From Cyclobacteriaceae bacterium (lineage in GTDB: Bacteria > Bacteroidota > Bacteroidia > Cytophagales > Cyclobacteriaceae): 10,162 nt of DNA. The notes below the pieces were generated by a model. That model was not told the DNA's origin. It was given only the letters and a program-made list of their open reading frames with translations, and searched no databases. Shown piece by piece: positions 6,925-10,162 of the stretch. The DNA lies in contig JALOMN010000033.1 of assembly GCA_025455445.1 (NCBI GenBank), positions 1-10,162 on the forward strand, given 5' to 3'. Each line of letters opens with the position of its first letter. The first letter of the stretch is position 1. The position numbers and the translations under genes were made by a program.

Positions 6925-9900
6925 ATGAAGCAGTCTATTGGAGTTTTCTTAAGCCTGTTTTTGTGTGCAGCATTCGTCAGCAATGGTCAGGCACCTGTTA
7001 TTCAGAAAATTGAACCCAGTATATCATTTAGTAATGCTACTATTGTAATTACCGGCAGTGGCTTTAGTACGAACAGCTCACAATTGCAGGTTTGGTTTGA
7101 TCATGTTAGAGGAAGAATCATATCCAGCTCAAATTCCACGATTGAAGTTGAAGTGCCACCACAGGCAAAACTCGATAACATTCGCGTAGTAAACACCAAT
7201 ACCAAACTATCTACACAATCTGGCGCTAAGTATATGCCTGTCTTTAGCGGAGAGGGTTTTGACCCTGCAAAACTTAATACACCGGTTTCAAAGGCAAGTG
7301 CGAATAACATCGCAGATCTGATTTCAATAGATATTGACGGTGATAATAAACCAGACCTGATTGGTACAAGAAATCAAACGACAGCAACTTCATTATCGCT
7401 GTTTATGAATCAAACTTCTGTTGGTAATATTACCAGCGCCAACATGGTAGATACCACAATCCCCTCCCTCAATATAAATGCTCCAACCAGTTTTCTCACG
7501 GCAGGTGATATCAACGGTGATGGCAAACCTGACATCGTAGCTTCACGAGGTGGAACCACAACTAATTCTGTATTTGTATTAATTAACAATAGCACTGTCG
7601 GAAACCCGGTTTTTCTATCTCCCACAGTACTTTTCCTGGATGCCGGACATGTTGCACGACAGGTGGAAATAGAAGATCTGAATAATGATGGTAAGCCTGA
7701 GATTATTGTGGCCAATGGCACCACTAATGAACTCTATATATTTAAAAATGAAAGCAGTGGTGGTGCAACCACAATCAATAGCACTCCAACCAAAATTACT
7801 GTAACAGGTGCATCAGTTACTTACGCATTGGATATACAGGACTTTAATGGTGATGGAAAAAAAGATATTATCGCCACCCAATTTCAAGCAAACAATTTAT
7901 TTGTATTAAGAAACAACAGCACCGCTACATCCTTCGCATTTGATATTATACCTATTACAATCTCAGGTGCTTTGCGCGATGTCGGATCTGCGGATTTTAA
8001 TAATGATGGAAAGATAGATATTGTTGCAGTAAGCTTTTTTACACCTACTGCTGTCTTCGTTTTTATTAATCAAAGTACTGCCACTACAATCTCTTTTGCA
8101 GCACCTGTCACAATTACAACTGATACACAACCCTGGAGCATTGACACCGGTGATCTAAATGGCGATGGATTTGCGGATTTTATTGTTGCCTGCAGTGCTA
8201 CCACTAACACACTAAATGCTTATCTCAGCAATGGTAGCCTTACTGCACTCAATTTTACCAAAGTAGTTATCAATTCAGGTAAAAAAAATTATGCGGTTCG
8301 GGCAGGTGATTTAGATGGTGATTCGAAACCTGATATTTATTTTTCGACTTCCGTGGTAGATCAAAGCAACGGTCCTTTTTCCGTAGAAATACTGAGAAAT
8401 CTAAATTGCCACAAACCAAAAATACTTAATGAGTCTCCGCTTACTATCTGCGCATCGCAAACCATACGACTTAATGCGATTGCTATGCCTGGCGTTACTT
8501 ATAATTGGAGCAATGGGTTTAGCTCAATAAAAAACGGTACAGACCCGTTTGCTGATATTTCCGTTGCCGCTACGTATACAGTCACTGCTACCAGCGAAGG
8601 TGGGGCGTGTACGGTAGTGTCTAATCCCATTGTAATAAACCCGGGCGCAGGAAGTGCTCCTGCGTTACCTGTGATTACTACCAATGCTCCTGTTTGTGTG
8701 GGTAATCCTATCACCATATCCACCACGGCTATTTCAGGAGCTACCTATAAATGGACTGGACCCAATAACTTCACCTCTACCCTTCAAACTATAAATATTG
8801 CGGCTTCCACACAGGCAAATGCAGGTACTTACTCACTTACAGTAAAGGTGGGCGATTGCACCAGTAATGAGGCTACTAAACTTATCGAACTTATTTCGGC
8901 ACCATCCTTTACAATCAGCAGCTCAAACGCTAACAATACTATTTGTGAAGGACAGTCTTTAACACTCACTGTAAATTCCGAAACAGGCTATACCTACCAG
9001 TGGATAAAAGATGGCACTGCAATAAGCGGTCAAACCGGTATTTCTTTAAATGTAACCGCAAAGGGAGATTATAAAGTGAAAGCAACCAACACAGGTTTGG
9101 GCTGCACTACTGAAACATTGCCAACCACCGTTAACGTGTTAAAGGTACCCAGTGCCAGTTTCACTATGCCTACTGAAGGTTGCGTGGATAACTCTATCTC
9201 CTTCAATAGTTCATCTTCGGTTATTGATCCATTAGTAACTACTCCCATATTTGGCTGGGACTTTGGAGATAATACTTCGAGCACAGTGCCCAATCCAGAG
9301 CACACCTATACCGCTGCTGCAACTTATATTGTGAAGTTAACCATTAGCTATAGCAACGTAACTGGCTGTACTAATTCTGTCACTAAAAATCTCCCCATAA
9401 GTACAGCCACCACACCGGTGATTACTGCAACAGCTACAGAAATTTGCCCGGGCGAATCATCTACTCTTTCATTAGCGGGAACCTATCAAACCTATCAATG
9501 GAGTAATAATCAAACTACGCCCACTATTTCAGTAACGACACCTGACACCTATACTGTTACTACCACGGAAGCCAATGGCTGCATTGGTGAGGCACAGATA
9601 ACTATCGACACCAAAACAGATTGCCCCATTGCGGAAGCGTTGAAATTTCCTGTTGCCTTTACACCCAACGGTGATTCAAATAATGATCGGTGGGTTATCA
9701 ATGGCATTGAACAATTTGGTGAATGCACCATGAATATTTTTGATGGAAGAGGTAGGAGAATTTTTCAGGTGACCGGCTATCCCATTGAAGGTTGGGATGG
9801 CACCTATCAAGGGAAAGAGGTACCCGATGGTACTTACTTCTTTGCGTTCGGTTGCCCGAATGAAAAAGCTCAAACTGGTTCCGTGTTAATTGTGAGATAA
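6925..9900 (+). CDS. Secreted T9SS cargo: IPT/TIG, seven FG-GAP repeats, Ig/PKD domains, type B sorting domain
   Basis: This is a 991-residue exported protein, probably a cell-surface adhesin or binding protein. The signal peptide covers about 1-22 (NGQA end). An IPT/TIG domain spans about 24-107 (IQKIEPSISFSNATIVITGSGF). Seven FG-GAP/VCBS loops of the D-x-D/N-G-D-x-x-x-D type begin at D136, D195, D251, D306, D357, D410 and D462, spaced 51-59 residues, which predicts a calcium-bound seven-bladed propeller. Four or five Ig-like or PKD modules follow at about 495-573, 578-656, 657-738, 742-825 (FGWDFGDNTS and HTYTAAATYIVKL mark the PKD) and 828-895, with scattered Cys. Residues 905-991 are the type B T9SS C-terminal domain (FTPNGDSNNDRW, IFDGRGRRIF, WDGTYQGKEVPDGTYFF, terminal LIVR). 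It begins 7 bases after the PorP/SprF gene, so the two are probably one operon and secretion partners. No enzymatic domain is seen, and the ligand is unknown. Confidence 0.92.
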   Translation: MKQSIGVFLSLFLCAAFVSNGQAPVIQKIEPSISFSNATIVITGSGFSTNSSQLQVWFDHVRGRIISSSNSTIEVEVPPQAKLDNIRVVNTNTKLSTQSGAKYMPVFSGEGFDPAKLNTPVSKASANNIADLISIDIDGDNKPDLIGTRNQTTATSLSLFMNQTSVGNITSANMVDTTIPSLNINAPTSFLTAGDINGDGKPDIVASRGGTTTNSVFVLINNSTVGNPVFLSPTVLFLDAGHVARQVEIEDLNNDGKPEIIVANGTTNELYIFKNESSGGATTINSTPTKITVTGASVTYALDIQDFNGDGKKDIIATQFQANNLFVLRNNSTATSFAFDIIPITISGALRDVGSADFNNDGKIDIVAVSFFTPTAVFVFINQSTATTISFAAPVTITTDTQPWSIDTGDLNGDGFADFIVACSATTNTLNAYLSNGSLTALNFTKVVINSGKKNYAVRAGDLDGDSKPDIYFSTSVVDQSNGPFSVEILRNLNCHKPKILNESPLTICASQTIRLNAIAMPGVTYNWSNGFSSIKNGTDPFADISVAATYTVTATSEGGACTVVSNPIVINPGAGSAPALPVITTNAPVCVGNPITISTTAISGATYKWTGPNNFTSTLQTINIAASTQANAGTYSLTVKVGDCTSNEATKLIELISAPSFTISSSNANNTICEGQSLTLTVNSETGYTYQWIKDGTAISGQTGISLNVTAKGDYKVKATNTGLGCTTETLPTTVNVLKVPSASFTMPTEGCVDNSISFNSSSSVIDPLVTTPIFGWDFGDNTSSTVPNPEHTYTAAATYIVKLTISYSNVTGCTNSVTKNLPISTATTPVITATATEICPGESSTLSLAGTYQTYQWSNNQTTPTISVTTPDTYTVTTTEANGCIGEAQITIDTKTDCPIAEALKFPVAFTPNGDSNNDRWVINGIEQFGECTMNIFDGRGRRIFQVTGYPIEGWDGTYQGKEVPDGTYFFAFGCPNEKAQTGSVLIVR
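7330..8337 (+). repeat. Seven FG-GAP calcium-loop repeats (predicted seven-bladed propeller)
   Basis: The seven loops read DIDGDNKPD, DINGDGKPD, DLNNDGKPE, DFNGDGKKD, DFNNDGKID, DLNGDGFAD and DLDGDSKPD. Each is followed by a hydrophobic strand such as IVASRG or IIVANG. Loop 3 ends in Glu rather than Asp. At the DNA level the copies are well diverged, so this is a protein repeat and not a recent tandem duplication. Confidence 0.88.
9640..9897 (+). other. T9SS type B C-terminal sorting domain coding region
   Basis: The final 86 residues carry the gliding-motility-associated (type B) signature: a Phe-Thr-Pro-Asn-Gly-Asp start at residues 912-917 followed by NND and a Trp-Val-Ile strand, then IFDGRGRRIFQ, GWDGTYQGKEVPDGTYFF, and a short terminal strand VLIVR. 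This domain directs export through the outer-membrane T9SS. In Flavobacterium, type B cargo depends on an SprF-like protein, which is encoded immediately upstream here. Confidence 0.9.
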
Positions 9901-9909
9901 AACTTCTTA

Positions 9910-10162
9910 ATGATGAGCGAGCGAAAGATTCTGTGTAAGATCTGTTTTTATTTTGTTTTTACATTTTTAGTATTCACAGCAGGATCAAATAAATCCTTTG
10001 CACAAACTCCCGTTACAACCTTCGAGTGCGACCCACGAAGCTCTGCAAATGGCGGAGTGTGTCCTACCGATTGTAAATTCCCAGTTAACGTAGAAAAAGG
10101 TTGTAACTGCTTCGACAATATTGATAACGATGGAGATGGAAAAGTTGACATTGCAGATATTG
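9910..10162 (+). CDS. Exported Cys-rich protein with calcium-type motif, N-terminal fragment cut by window end
   Basis: A reading frame opens at ATG 9910 (a second ATG follows at 9913) and continues without a stop to the window end, giving 84 residues. It starts 9 bases after the stop of the cargo gene, so it is probably the third gene of the same operon. Residues 1-31 form a signal peptide with basic residues (R5, K6, K10), a Phe-rich hydrophobic core, and a cut near SFA|QTP. The mature start has five Cys (C40, C51, C55, C65, C67), followed by CFDNIDNDGDGKVD, a DxDxDGxxD calcium-binding pattern (D72, D74, D76, D80) of the kind seen in thrombospondin type 3-like repeats. In Bacteroidota this start is often found on large T9SS cargo with IPT or FG-GAP domains. 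A C-terminal sorting domain would be expected beyond the window, but that cannot be seen here. Confidence 0.82.
   Translation, partial: MMSERKILCKICFYFVFTFLVFTAGSNKSFAQTPVTTFECDPRSSANGGVCPTDCKFPVNVEKGCNCFDNIDNDGDGKVDIADI
10123..10149 (+). other. DxDxDGxxD calcium-motif coding site in the partial third cassette gene
   Basis: These 27 bases encode DNDGDGKVD, which matches the Asp-rich calcium-binding loop pattern. It sits directly after a CNC pair. The neighbouring cargo gene uses similar DGDGKPD loops in its propeller, so both exported proteins appear built for calcium-stabilised extracellular folds. Confidence 0.65.

Noticed and set aside
7101..9873. Several minus-strand frames of 60-104 residues across the cargo gene
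   Set aside because: All are contained within a well-supported multi-domain gene and show no domain, signal or membrane pattern of their own.
9948..10151. Minus-strand frame of 67 residues near the window end
   Set aside because: The plus-strand frame from 9910 has a clear signal peptide, Cys-rich mature start and calcium motif, so the minus-strand frame is its shadow.

Overview
The window looks like chromosomal DNA of a Bacteroidota bacterium, most likely a Cytophagales-type gliding or surface-decorating lineage. The evidence is a PorP/SprF protein, a type IX secretion (T9SS) type B sorting domain, a lipoprotein-type TamA (TamL) and an AT-leaning base composition. Start codons are preceded by A-rich leaders rather than Shine-Dalgarno sequences, and two sites fit the Bacteroidota -7 promoter motif TAnnTTTG. 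Nothing in the sequence fixes the genus. Genes cover almost everything; the only notable gap is about 130 bases (4900-5030). I see no RNA genes, insertion sequences, CRISPR arrays or prophage parts.

Left part (1-2438), RNA metabolism. Ribonuclease Z (tRNA 3' processing) overlaps by one base (TAATG) with a YhhQ-type queuosine-precursor transporter. A convergent SpoU/TrmH-family RNA 2'-O-ribose methyltransferase follows, and its 3' end overlaps the transporter by 12 bases. All three bear on tRNA or rRNA maturation and modification.

Middle part (2440-4899), envelope biogenesis. A divergent gene, whose GTG start lies one base from the methyltransferase start codon, encodes a TamL-like Omp85 lipoprotein: lipobox, POTRA-like region and C-terminal beta-barrel. 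No tamB is visible next to it.

Right part (5031-10162), a T9SS secretion and surface-protein cassette, probably one operon with gaps of 7 and 9 bases. The first gene encodes a PorP/SprF outer-membrane protein fused through a long TolA/TonB-like linker (Ala/Lys/Glu/Gln helix, then Lys-Glu-Pro repeats) to a C-terminal SPOR-like peptidoglycan-binding domain. The second encodes a 991-residue secreted protein with an IPT/TIG domain, seven FG-GAP calcium loops forming a predicted seven-bladed propeller, Ig/PKD-like domains and a T9SS type B C-terminal domain. The third, cut by the window end, encodes an exported Cys-rich protein with a DxDxDGxxD calcium motif. The simplest reading is that the PorP/SprF-SPOR protein is the dedicated, cell-wall-anchored partner for export or surface display of the downstream cargo. 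This cassette is the most interesting part of the window.
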